DNA of 64,000 bases from Neoroseomonas lacus (GTDB lineage Bacteria; Pseudomonadota; Alphaproteobacteria; Acetobacterales; Acetobacteraceae). Location of the stretch: NCBI RefSeq assembly GCF_014644535.1, contig NZ_BMKW01000004.1, positions 310,001 through 374,000 of the forward strand. The letters run 5' to 3'. Positions 17,818 through 25,839 of this stretch are shown piece by piece; position 1 is the stretch's first letter; each line of letters starts with the position of its first letter. The notes under the pieces were generated by a model. That model did not search any database. It saw nothing but the letters and a program-made list of their open reading frames with translations, and was not told where the DNA came from. A program made the translations under genes and the position numbers.

Positions 17818-17966
17818 TACCAGCGGCCGATTGCTTCGACCTCCGGTATTGGCCTTCCCAAACCCTCAAACGCCGGGCGCGACCTCCTGATTGCCTGGCT
17901 TCGCCGGACTTCCGGCCGGCCGCATTCGCGGCCCCGGCATGGGGCAATGCCTCATGCCATTGGTAT
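17817..17966. repeat. 150-bp repeat with inverted ends, copy A
   Basis: The ends ATACCAGCGGC (17817-17827) and GCCATTGGTAT (17956-17966) are near-perfect inverted repeats. The interior contains GGCCGATTGCTTCGAC, CCTGGCTTCGCCGGA and GGCCGCATTCGCGGCC, which recur in the same order at 19011-19170. It occupies the gap after the bicupin gene, touching its stop codon. No coding capacity is seen. It looks like a small non-autonomous or REP-like element rather than a simple terminator. Confidence 0.6.
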
Positions 17967-18001
17967 GATCCGGCCTGGCCGGCGCTGGCCCCGACATTGC
18001 T

Positions 18002-18011
18002 TTGTACACAA
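18002..18011. promoter_or_regulatory. Inverted-repeat operator candidate upstream of the Bug receptor
   Basis: TTGTACACAA is a near-palindrome 24 bp before the ATG of the receptor gene. It resembles the TTGT...ACAA motifs in front of the GntR gene at 12076-12132, so the same regulator may act here. This is inferred from motif resemblance only. Confidence 0.35.
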
Positions 18012-18034
18012 TTGCACCATGTCGGGAGCGTGCC

Positions 18035-19000
18035 ATGCAGCGTCGTTCTGTCCTCGCCATCGCCACAGCCTGCCTCGCCGCGCCGAATCTGGCGCGTGCG
18101 CAGGCAGGCACCATTCGCCTGATCGTGCCCTTCGCGCCGGGTGGCGCCTCGGACACCACGGCGCGGATCATCCAGCCGGGCCTCGCCGCCGGGCTCGGCC
18201 GTGCCATCGTCATCGAGAACCGTGCCGGGGCGTCCGGGGCCATCGGCACGCGCATGCTGGTGCAGGCACCGCCCGATGGCAGCGTGATCGGCATTTCCAA
18301 CACCTCGCCCAATGGCATCGTGCCGCTGGCGATGACGCCGAAACCCTATGATGGTGATGCCGACTTCACCCATATCGCCATGGTCGCCGACACGCCGACG
18401 GTGATGCTGCTGCCGAGCAACAGCCCCTTCACCGGCTTCGAGCCACTCCGCGAGGCCGCGCGCACGCGCCCCGGCGGCGTGACCTACGGCAGTTCCGGCG
18501 CCGGCGGCATGCAGCATCTGCAGGGCGAGATGCTGGCGAAGCTCAGCGGCGGCACCTGGGTGCATGTGCCGTATCGAGGCACCGGCCCGGGCCTGCAGGC
18601 GACGATGGCGGGGGAGGTGGACTGCTTCCTGACCCCGCTCGCCGGCACCACCGGCGCGATCGAGGCAGGCCAGGTCAAGCCGATTGCCGTGTCCACCGCC
18701 GAGCCCTTCGCACCGCTGCCCGGCGTGCCGACCTATCGCGCATTGGGCCTGCCGGCGCTGACCGTCTCGTCCTGGACCGGCATTTCCGGCCCACGCGGCA
18801 TGCCGCCCGCGATCGTCGCCGAGATGCATGCCGCCATGCAGCAGGTACTCGCTGACGCCGACACCGAGCGGCGCCTGATCGCGGCCGGTCTCTATCCGCT
18901 GGGGCGCATCGTCTCCACGGCGGAATACCAGCAGGTCCACGTCGAATTCGCGCGCGTCTGGGGCCCCGTGGTGCGCGAGGCGCAGATCACCATCAACTGA
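18035..19000 (+). CDS. Tripartite tricarboxylate transporter substrate-binding protein (Bug family)
   Basis: A 321-residue periplasmic receptor. A signal peptide covers MQRRSVLAIATACLAAP to ARAQ, and IRLIVPFAPGGASDTTARI, VIENRAGASGAIGT and VPYRGTGPGLQATMAGEVD are the classic Bug blocks that bind a dicarboxylate-like ligand through the amide backbone. The ATG at 18035 follows GGGAGCG. No TctA/TctB membrane genes are in the window, so it relies on subunits elsewhere or acts as a sensor partner. It follows the catabolic operon after repeat copy A and is bounded downstream by copy B. Confidence 0.92.
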   Translation: MQRRSVLAIATACLAAPNLARAQAGTIRLIVPFAPGGASDTTARIIQPGLAAGLGRAIVIENRAGASGAIGTRMLVQAPPDGSVIGISNTSPNGIVPLAMTPKPYDGDADFTHIAMVADTPTVMLLPSNSPFTGFEPLREAARTRPGGVTYGSSGAGGMQHLQGEMLAKLSGGTWVHVPYRGTGPGLQATMAGEVDCFLTPLAGTTGAIEAGQVKPIAVSTAEPFAPLPGVPTYRALGLPALTVSSWTGISGPRGMPPAIVAEMHAAMQQVLADADTERRLIAAGLYPLGRIVSTAEYQQVHVEFARVWGPVVREAQITIN

Positions 19001-19010
19001 ACCGTGCTCT

Positions 19011-19170
19011 GATGCCGACGGCCGAATTCTTCGACCGCCGGTACCCGCCTCATCAGGCCCCCAGACGCGTCGTGCCAGCGGCGCGCCTTCGGTTCGCCTG
19101 GCTTTTGCCGGACCGCCGGCGGGCCGCATTCGCGGCCTCAGCACGGGCCGGAGCCCCGTGCCGATGGTTC
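19011..19170. repeat. 160-bp repeat, copy B
   Basis: Shares with 17817-17966 the ordered blocks GGCCGAATTCTTCGACCG, CGCCTGGCTTTTGCCGGA and GGGCCGCATTCGCGGCC. The outer ends (GATGCCGACGGC and GTGCCGATGGTTC) are degenerate versions of the inverted ends of copy A. It fills the gap between the Bug receptor stop and the convergent nuclease gene. Together the copies bracket the receptor gene in direct orientation. Confidence 0.55.
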
Positions 19171-19175
19171 TGCCC

Positions 19176-20783
19176 TTACCGCGGCCGCCGCGCCTCCAGC
19201 GCCTCCCGCAGCGCCGCCATCAGCGCCTCGCGCGCTGCCGCATTCGGCGCGCGCTCAATGGCATCCTCGATCCCCAGCAGCAGCGCCGCGCGCGCATTGT
19301 GCCAATCCGGCCGCCCGGCCGTGGCCGGGTCCTCGCGCCGTCGCGGCGCCTCCCGCTGCGCCGGCATGCTCGCCCTGGCCAAGGTGAAACTGTCGTCGAG
19401 CGACGGCATCAACACCTGCCCGGCGCGGGCGATCCCCTCGCGGGTCAGCCGCTGCGCCAGCGCCTCCATCGCCGGTTCCTCGCCATGCACCAGGAACACC
19501 CCCCCGGTCACCGTCCCACGCGCCTTCAACCAGGCGCCGAGTTCCACCGCATCGGCATGGCCGGAATAATCGCGGATTTCCCGGATCTGCGCGGCGACGC
19601 GGATGGTGTCACCCTGGATGCGCACCTCCTGCCGCCCTTCCTGCAACAGCCGCCCGAGCGTTGCTTCCGCCTGGTAGCCGGTCAGCAGCACCGTCGCCTC
19701 CGGGGACCACAGCCAGCGCTTGAGGTGATGGCGGATGCGCCCCGCATCGCACATGCCCGACCCGGCGATGATGATGTGGAACCCCTCGACCGAGGCGATG
19801 CGGCGCGACGCCTCGCCCGTCTCCGTGAAGTTCAGCAGCGGCGAGCGCAGCGCGCGCTTGACTGAGCGCCCATCCTCCAGCGCCGCGGCATGCTCGAGGA
19901 ACACCTCGGTGGCGCGGATGGCGAGCGGGCTGTCGACGAAGATCGGCGCCTGCGGAATCCGTCCGGCCTGCATCAACGCCACCAGGTCCCAGCAGATTTC
20001 CTGCGTGCGTTCCACCGCGAAGGCCGGGATCAACAGCGCGCCGGCGGGCTTCACCGCCTCGTTCACGAGCGTGGCGAGGCGATCGCGACGCTCGGCCTGG
20101 CCGACGCAGGGTTTGTCCTCGTCGCCATAGGTGGATTCGAGGAAGACATGGTCGAGCGTCTCCGGCCCTTCCGGGTCGCGATGGAACGCCGCGCAATCCG
20201 GCCCGAGGTCGCCCGAGACCAGCACGCGCAGCGGCGCCGCGTCGCCCTCGGTGAATTCCAGCTCGATCGAAGCCGAACCGAGCATGTGCCCGGCATTCCA
20301 CCAGCGCGCGCGGAGCCCCGGCAGGGCATCGAAGGTCAGCCAGCGGTCCATCGGCACCGCGCGGAAGGCACGGATCGCCGCGACGGCATCGTTGGCGGTG
20401 TAGATCGGCTCGACCGCCTCGCCTCCGCGCCGGCGATTGCGGCGATTGAGGTGGTCGACCTCCATCTCCTGCACATGCCCCGAATCCGGCAGCATGACGG
20501 CGCACAGATCGACGGTCGGGGCCGTGGCATGGATCTGCCCGCGGAACCCCTGCTTCACGAGCTTCGGCAGCAGGCCGGAATGGTCGATATGCGCATGCGT
20601 CAGCAGCACCGCGTCGATCTCGCGCGGATTGTAGGGGAAGGGTTCCCAGTTCAGCGCCTTGAGCGTCTTCGGCCCCTGGAACATGCCGCAATCGACGAGG
20701 AAGCGGGCCTTGCCGGTCTCGAACAGCAGCGACAGGCCGGTGACGGTGCGCGCGGCGCCGCAGGTGCGGACGGTGACGGGCAT
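19176..20783 (-). CDS. Beta-CASP metallo-beta-lactamase-fold RNase
   Basis: A 535-residue MBL-fold protein with the RNA-specificity domain of the CPSF73/YSH1 type. LLTHAHIDHSG gives the HxHxDH zinc motif, NAGHMLGS the next His, and SGDLGP the Asp. FLESTYGDE, then AFAVERTQEI and IIIAGSGMCDAGRIRHHLK form the beta-CASP part, and YSGHADAVEL and FLVHGE close the active site. Members cleave RNA, in bacteria in a role not well fixed. The C-terminal about 60 residues are Arg/Ala-rich and not conserved. ATG at 20783 is preferred, with GGAG upstream; a GTG at 20792 overlapping the SDR stop is an alternative. Confidence 0.9.
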   Translation of the reverse strand: MPVTVRTCGAARTVTGLSLLFETGKARFLVDCGMFQGPKTLKALNWEPFPYNPREIDAVLLTHAHIDHSGLLPKLVKQGFRGQIHATAPTVDLCAVMLPDSGHVQEMEVDHLNRRNRRRGGEAVEPIYTANDAVAAIRAFRAVPMDRWLTFDALPGLRARWWNAGHMLGSASIELEFTEGDAAPLRVLVSGDLGPDCAAFHRDPEGPETLDHVFLESTYGDEDKPCVGQAERRDRLATLVNEAVKPAGALLIPAFAVERTQEICWDLVALMQAGRIPQAPIFVDSPLAIRATEVFLEHAAALEDGRSVKRALRSPLLNFTETGEASRRIASVEGFHIIIAGSGMCDAGRIRHHLKRWLWSPEATVLLTGYQAEATLGRLLQEGRQEVRIQGDTIRVAAQIREIRDYSGHADAVELGAWLKARGTVTGGVFLVHGEEPAMEALAQRLTREGIARAGQVLMPSLDDSFTLARASMPAQREAPRRREDPATAGRPDWHNARAALLLGIEDAIERAPNAAAREALMAALREALEARRPR

Positions 20784-20788
20784 CGCGC

Positions 20789-21550
20789 TCACTCCGCCGT
20801 CACGCCGCCATCGACCGGCAACGCGATGCCGGTGATGCCGGAGGATGCGGCCGAGAGCAGAAACACCGTCGGCCCGGCGATGTCCTCCGGCTCCATGATG
20901 CGTCCAAGCGGAATGCGCGCCCGCGCCGCCGCGACGAATGTCGCATCCGCCATCAGGTCGGCGGCAAGTGGCGTGTTCACCAGCCCGGGGCAGACCGCAT
21001 TCACCCGGATCCCCTTCGGCCCGAGTTCCAGCGCCATCGCCCGCGTCAGCCCCATCACCGCATGCTTGGTCGCCGCATAGAGGCTGCGATTGCGCGCCCC
21101 CACCAGCCCGGCGATCGAGGCCATGTTGACGATCGACCCGCCGCGCCCCGCCGCCACCATGCCGCGCGCCACCGCCTGGGCCACGATCACCGCACCTCTC
21201 ACGTTCAGGCCAAGGACGCGGTCCATCTCCGCCTCGGTTGCGTCGAGGAAGGCCTCGCGTGTCACGCTGCCGGCATTGTTCACCAAGCCGTCCAGCACGC
21301 CGGCGGCCTCGACGGCGCTTCGGATCGCCGCCGGGTCCGCGGCATCGAAGGGCAGCACCTCGGCCGTGCCACCGGCCGCGGCGACCTCGGCCGCGACTGT
21401 CTCAAGCCCCACCCGTCCCCGCGCGGCCAGTACGACGGTCGCCCCACTCGCCGCGGCGGCCAGTGCGACGGCGCGCCCGATGCCGAGCGATGCCCCGGTG
21501 ACCAGGATCCTCTGGCCATCGAGACGGAAAACGGGTGCAGCCTGCATCAT
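20789..21550 (-). CDS. SDR-family NAD(P)-dependent oxidoreductase
   Basis: A 253-residue classical SDR with an intact active site: TGASLGIGRA, VNNAGSVT, VNMASIAGLVG (Ser) and SLYAATKHAVMG (YxxxK). Members reduce or oxidise 3-oxoacyl, sugar or secondary alcohol substrates in the cytosol. Start ATG-ATG at 21550 follows AGGAAATTCAC; an extended reading upstream is a shadow of the divergent regulator. It probably forms an operon with the beta-CASP nuclease and is divergent from the FNR-type gene with about 210 bp between, which would let both share control. Confidence 0.9.
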   Translation of the reverse strand: MMQAAPVFRLDGQRILVTGASLGIGRAVALAAAASGATVVLAARGRVGLETVAAEVAAAGGTAEVLPFDAADPAAIRSAVEAAGVLDGLVNNAGSVTREAFLDATEAEMDRVLGLNVRGAVIVAQAVARGMVAAGRGGSIVNMASIAGLVGARNRSLYAATKHAVMGLTRAMALELGPKGIRVNAVCPGLVNTPLAADLMADATFVAAARARIPLGRIMEPEDIAGPTVFLLSAASSGITGIALPVDGGVTAE

Positions 21551-21664
21551 GTGAATTTCCTGTGGGACGGTCCCCACCGCGCAGTGTCGCCACCGTGCCG
21601 CGCAACGCAACCCGGCCACGCGCCTGACGCGCAGCAGCACATCACGCCGTAGATGCGTTTGTTC

Positions 21665-21678
21665 TTGATCTACCGCAA
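21665..21678. promoter_or_regulatory. Degenerate FNR-box candidate
   Basis: TTGAT-CTAC-CGCAA matches the FNR/FixK consensus TTGAT-N4-ATCAA in eight of ten positions, with a perfect left half and a weak right half. It lies about 86 bp before the FNR-type gene in the divergent space with the SDR, so autoregulation or control of the SDR is possible. Weak evidence. Confidence 0.3.
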
Positions 21679-21763
21679 CGGCCGGAGGATGGTGCCGCGC
21701 ACGGTCGGCCCGGTTTGCGGGCGTCTGCGGTCTATGATCCGCCCAGCCAGGTAAACGGATATC

Positions 21764-22516
21764 ATGAACCCTCTCGACAGCACCCGCGCTCTGATGGACG
21801 GTCTCGGGACTGGTGCGGATGTCTGCCTGAAATGCGGTTCGCGCTCGATCGGGCTTTGCGCCCCGCTCGACATGGCTGCGCTGGACGACATGGCGGGCGA
21901 GAGCGAACGCCATACCCTTGATGTGCGCGAGGCGGTGTTCCACCAGGGTGATCCCGCGCGCCACGTCTATACCCTGACCGAAGGCATGGCGCGCCTGACC
22001 CGGGTGCTGCCCGACGGCCGCCAATCCGTGATCGGCTTCCGCTTCGCCGGCGACATCCTCGGCTTCACCCCGGCGGCCGAACACGCTTTCGGGGCCGAGA
22101 TGCTCACCCGCGGCACCGTCTGCCGGCTCGACCGCCGCCGTCTCGAACAGATGTTCCGGCGGTACCCGGTGCTGGAACGCCGCTTCCTCGACCTGTGCAT
22201 GAAGGAACTGGCGGCCAGCCAGGACCACATCCTCGCTTTGGGCCGCTTCAGCGCCGAGGAGCGTGTCGCCGCCTTCCTCGTCTCCCTCGCCGAGGCGCAG
22301 GAATGCCGCAACCATGTCGGCCCGGTCTTCGACCTGCCGGCGACGCGCGCCGATATCGGCGAGTTCCTCGGCCTGACGCTCGAGACGGTGAGCCGTGCCA
22401 TCTCCGCCTTCCGCAAACGTGGCTGGATTCGCCTCCATGGCCATTCCGGCATTGAACTCATTGACCGCGCGGCGCTGATCGGCCTCGGCAACGGCGATGG
22501 CGCCGACGCGGCCTGA
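21764..22516 (+). CDS. fnr: FNR-type oxygen-sensing transcriptional regulator
   Basis: A 250-residue Crp/Fnr regulator. Cysteines at 21, 24 and 32 (VCLKCG...GLCAPL) and at about 120 (RGTVCRLD) match the four cluster ligands of FNR/FnrL, so an oxygen-labile [4Fe-4S] cluster is expected. The cyclic-nucleotide-like beta-roll (REAVFHQGDPARHVYTLTEG) is followed by the dimer helix and a HTH (TRADIGEFLGLTLETVSRAISAF) with the ETVSR recognition helix for TTGAT half sites. No nitrogen-fixation or denitrification genes are adjacent. It is 130 bp upstream of an OxyR-type gene. Confidence 0.9.
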   Translation: MNPLDSTRALMDGLGTGADVCLKCGSRSIGLCAPLDMAALDDMAGESERHTLDVREAVFHQGDPARHVYTLTEGMARLTRVLPDGRQSVIGFRFAGDILGFTPAAEHAFGAEMLTRGTVCRLDRRRLEQMFRRYPVLERRFLDLCMKELAASQDHILALGRFSAEERVAAFLVSLAEAQECRNHVGPVFDLPATRADIGEFLGLTLETVSRAISAFRKRGWIRLHGHSGIELIDRAALIGLGNGDGADAA

Positions 22517-22646
22517 CGCCCTTTTCCGATCTGCCCGAGACCGCTTCACGCGCCCTGTCGCCGGCTCGCAACCGCCTCCACCGCGCATGGCCGCCCTGCA
22601 TTCCCGCCCCTGGCGCGACGCGCAAACGGGGTAATCTCTACAACCG

Positions 22647-23552
22647 ATGATTGCCCTGCCGAGTCCCCAACAGCTCCGCTACCTCGTCGCCCTCGCCGAG
22701 CACAGCCATTTCGGCCGCGCCGCCACCGCCTGCGCGGTCACGCAATCGACGCTGTCCTCCGGCATCTTCGCCCTCGAACGCCAGCTCGACGCCGCCCTGC
22801 TCGAACGCACCGGCGGCAAACGCCCCGTCTTCACCCCCCTCGGCCGTGAATTGGTCGGCCGCGCCCGCACCGCGCTGGCCGCCCTCACCGCCCTCGTCGA
22901 AACGGTCGAAACCGCCCGCGACCCGCTCACCGGCCCGCTGCGCCTCGGCACCATCCCCACCATCGGCCCCTTCCTGCTGCCCCGCCTGATGCCCCGCCTG
23001 CGCGAGGCCTTCCCCCGCCTGCGCCTCTGGCTGCGCGAGGACATGACCGACCGCCTCATCGAAGGCCTCGACGCCGGCCGCCTCGACCTCCTCCTCCTCG
23101 CGCTGCCCTGCGACTGCGGCGACATCGAATCGGTCTCCATCGCCGAGGACCCCTTCCACGTCGCCATGCCCCCCACCCACCCGCTCGCCGCCATGCCCGA
23201 CATCCCCCCAACGGCGCTGGCCGGCGAACGCCTCATGCTGCTGGAAGAAGGCCACTGCCTGCGCGAACACGCCGCCTCCGCCTGCGGCCTGCCCGGCACC
23301 GCCTCCTCCGAGGAATTCGCCGCCACCTCCCTGCACACCCTGGTGCAGATGGTCGGCGGCGGCCTCGGCCTCACCCTGCTGCCCAGCATCGCCGTCACGG
23401 GCGGCATCACCGCCGGCGCCAACGTCACCACCCGCCCGCTGACCGGCGCCTTCGGCCGCCGCATCGCGCTCGCCTGGCGCGCCCGCAGCCCCCGCGCCGA
23501 CGAATTCCGCGCCCTCGTCCCCACCATTGCGGCCGCCCTGAACGGATCGTAA
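22647..23552 (+). CDS. oxyR: LysR-family hydrogen peroxide-responsive regulator OxyR
   Basis: A 301-residue LysR regulator. The N-terminal HTH (LVALAEHSHFGRAATACAVTQS) and effector domain are standard. The redox pair is visible as EEGHCLREHAASAC, Cys204 and Cys213, in the same spacing as Cys199 and Cys208 of Escherichia coli OxyR, with the intervening CLRxxA conserved. It should form a disulfide with peroxide and activate peroxide-defence genes. No catalase or peroxiredoxin gene lies beside it here, so its targets must be elsewhere. The DUF533 gene starts 31 bp downstream and may be co-transcribed. Confidence 0.92.
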   Translation: MIALPSPQQLRYLVALAEHSHFGRAATACAVTQSTLSSGIFALERQLDAALLERTGGKRPVFTPLGRELVGRARTALAALTALVETVETARDPLTGPLRLGTIPTIGPFLLPRLMPRLREAFPRLRLWLREDMTDRLIEGLDAGRLDLLLLALPCDCGDIESVSIAEDPFHVAMPPTHPLAAMPDIPPTALAGERLMLLEEGHCLREHAASACGLPGTASSEEFAATSLHTLVQMVGGGLGLTLLPSIAVTGGITAGANVTTRPLTGAFGRRIALAWRARSPRADEFRALVPTIAAALNGS

Positions 23553-23583
23553 CAATCCCCCACTCGGGGAAGGGCCCACGGCC

Positions 23584-24312
23584 ATGGCACAATTCGACCT
23601 CGGCGGCGTGCTCGGCGCCATGCTCGGCGGCACCGCCGCCACGCGCGGCACCCGCCGGCGCGGCGGCAAGCAGGACCTCAACCGCGCCCTCGCCATGCTG
23701 GCCGGCGCGGCCATCGAGGCCATGACCAAACCCCAGCAACCCGCCCCGCCACCCCCACGCCCCCGCACCGCCAAACCCACCACCGGCTGGGACGACGCCG
23801 TCCCCACCCGCAAACCCGCCCCGACCCGCGCCAGCGTCCCCCCCTCCGGCAGCCCCTGGGGCACGCCACCCACCACCAAACCCGCCCCCACCAAACCCGC
23901 GCGCGCCACCGACGCCTGGTCCCCCACCCCGGGCACCCCGCCACCACCCCCCATCGCCGCCGAAGACCGCGAAGCCCTGCTCATGCTCCGCGCCATGATC
24001 GCCGCCGCCAAAGCCGACGGCCTCGTCGACGCCGACGAACGCGCCCGCATCGCCGACCAGCTCGACGCCGCCGGCCTCACCCCCGCCGGCCGCGATACGG
24101 TCCTCGCGCAATTTGAACAGACCGCCACACCCGAAGCCCTGGCGCGCGAAGCAACCGACCCTATGCTGGCCGCCCAGCTCTACGCCGCCGCCGTCGCCGG
24201 CACGGCAACCATCGAAGGCGCCGAACGCGCCTGGCTCGATACCTTCGCCAAGGCACTGCGCCTGGACCGCGCCGCGACCGAGGCCATCGAACGCCGAATC
24301 AGGGGAACGTAA
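23584..24312 (+). CDS. DUF533 (YebE/TerB-like) protein with proline-rich linker
   Basis: A 242-residue protein of the DUF533 family, distantly related to TerB. The N-terminus (GGVLGAMLGGTAATRG) is Gly-rich; residues about 50-120 are a Pro/Ala/Lys/Thr-rich low-complexity linker. The C-terminal about 110 residues form the helical domain, with ALLMLRAMIAAAKADGLVDA and DPMLAAQLYAAAVAGT carrying the acidic residues typical of TerB-like domains. The E. coli relative YebE is an inner-membrane protein of unknown role linked to envelope stress. Only 31 bp after oxyR and 5 bp before the acyl-CoA dehydrogenase. Confidence 0.8.
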   Translation: MAQFDLGGVLGAMLGGTAATRGTRRRGGKQDLNRALAMLAGAAIEAMTKPQQPAPPPPRPRTAKPTTGWDDAVPTRKPAPTRASVPPSGSPWGTPPTTKPAPTKPARATDAWSPTPGTPPPPPIAAEDREALLMLRAMIAAAKADGLVDADERARIADQLDAAGLTPAGRDTVLAQFEQTATPEALAREATDPMLAAQLYAAAVAGTATIEGAERAWLDTFAKALRLDRAATEAIERRIRGT

Positions 24313-24317
24313 CCACC

Positions 24318-25538
24318 ATGACCGACCTGTCCGAAGCCGAAGCCCGCCTCCGCGCCCGCGCCCGCGAACTCGCCCAGGACGCCGCCGCCCAGGCCGCCGC
24401 CACCGACAAATCCGAACAATACCCCTGGCCCATGGTCGCCCGCATGGCCGAAGCCGGCTTCACCGGCCTCACCATCCCCAAGGAATGGGGCGGCCCCGGC
24501 CTGTCCTACTTCGACGCCGTCCTGGTCATCGAGGAATTCTCCAAGGCCTGCGCCGTCTGCGGCCGCATCGCCGTCGAAGCCAACATGGGCGCGGTCGGCG
24601 CCATCATGGCCTACGGCACCCCCGCCCAGAAAAAGCGCGCCGCCGAACTCGTCCTCGCCGGCGACAAACCCGCCATCCTCATCACCGAACCCGAGGCCGG
24701 CTCGGCGGCGACCAACATGACCACCCGCGCCACCCGCCGCGGCAACGACTGGGTCCTCACCGGCGACAAGACCTGGATCACCGGCGGCGGCATCTCCCGC
24801 CTCCACCTCGTCTTCGCCCGCGCCTTCGAGAACGGCGAGGAACAAGGCATCGGCGGCTTCATCGTCATCCGCGACGGGGACGCCATGCCCCCCGGCATGA
24901 CCGCCGAACGCATCCCCTCCATGGGCCTGCGCGGCATGCCCGAAGCCAACATCACGATGCGCGACGTGATCGTCCCCGACTCCATGGTCCTCCGCCCGCC
25001 CGGCGGCTGGGCCCGCGGCTTCGGCCGGCTGATGGACGCCTACAACGGCCAGCGCGTGGGTGCGGCCACCGTCGCTCTCGGCCTCGCCGCCGGCGCCTAC
25101 GACCACGCCCTCGACCGCGCCCAGACGCGCGAGCAATTCGGCCGCCCCATCGCCGAATTCCAAGGCCTGGCCTGGATGCTCGCGGACATGTCCATCGAAC
25201 TCGAAGCCTCCCGCGCCCTGGTCTGGCGCGCGGCCCGCTCCGCCGGCCCCAACGGCTTCCCCGACCGCCTGGCGGCAGCACAGGCCAAGGTCATGGCCGC
25301 CGACATGGCCATCCGCGTGACCAACAACGCCCTGCAAGTCTGGGGCGCCGCCGGCTACTCCCGCGACAACCCGATGGAACGCTACGTCCGCGACGCCCGC
25401 ATGTTCGCCATCGCCGGCGGCACCGCCCAGGTGCTGCGGACCCAGGTGGCGGAACAGATCCTGGGGCGGAAACTGCCGCAGACGCGGGACGGGTTCGTCC
25501 GGCTGGCGGAAGCGGCGGCGCGGGTGGCGGCGGAGTGA
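24318..25538 (+). CDS. Acyl-CoA dehydrogenase
   Basis: A 406-residue flavoprotein dehydrogenase. LITEPEAGSAATNMTTRA and DKTWITGGGI form the FAD/substrate region; REQFGRPIAEFQGLAWMLAD and VTNNALQVWGAAGYSRDNPMER are the signature blocks near the C-terminus, and YVRDARMFAIAGGTAQVLR contains the usual RD..........GT. It catalyses alpha,beta-oxidation of an acyl-CoA with electrons to ETF. The catalytic Glu of this class is usually in the GGTAQ segment (Glu to Ala/Gln replaced in some classes); here the residue is not obvious, so its acyl specificity is uncertain. Starts 5 bp after the DUF533 gene and ends before strong stem-loops. Confidence 0.87.
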   Translation: MTDLSEAEARLRARARELAQDAAAQAAATDKSEQYPWPMVARMAEAGFTGLTIPKEWGGPGLSYFDAVLVIEEFSKACAVCGRIAVEANMGAVGAIMAYGTPAQKKRAAELVLAGDKPAILITEPEAGSAATNMTTRATRRGNDWVLTGDKTWITGGGISRLHLVFARAFENGEEQGIGGFIVIRDGDAMPPGMTAERIPSMGLRGMPEANITMRDVIVPDSMVLRPPGGWARGFGRLMDAYNGQRVGAATVALGLAAGAYDHALDRAQTREQFGRPIAEFQGLAWMLADMSIELEASRALVWRAARSAGPNGFPDRLAAAQAKVMAADMAIRVTNNALQVWGAAGYSRDNPMERYVRDARMFAIAGGTAQVLRTQVAEQILGRKLPQTRDGFVRLAEAAARVAAE

Positions 25539-25590
25539 GGCGGGGTCGATAGGGCAGGGGAGGGGCGGTTCTCGGCGCCACGTCCGGCAG

Positions 25591-25648
25591 CGGAGAGGGG
25601 CGCCGCCCCTCTCCGGACCTCACCCCGCCAAAGGCCCGAGGCCTTTGG
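25591..25648 (+). terminator. Double stem-loop terminator after the acyl-CoA dehydrogenase
   Basis: Two perfect hairpins stand in tandem. The first, 25591-25615, has an 11-bp stem around CGGAGAGGGGC with a GCC loop. The second, 25628-25648, is CCAAAGGCC-CGA-GGCCTTTGG, followed by AAACCGATTTTT. The second has the form of a Rho-independent terminator. The 301-bp gap 25539-25839 holds these hairpins and then, from about 25655, AT-richer sequence without a gene that belongs to the Gabija island side. Confidence 0.75.
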
Positions 25649-25839
25649 AAACCGATTTTTGACGTCTACGGTCGAGAGGCGCGGCTCATGTTTGACTGCC
25701 TTTGGCCGCTAAGCGACAGCCCGCTCTTAGATACAAGATGCGCGTAGCAGCTACCCGCCGCTTGGTCCGCAGGGCGTGCAGGATGGCGAAAGACGGATTG
25801 CGGTATTCTCCTGCGGCAGAGTTGACCCGGTTGTCGCGA

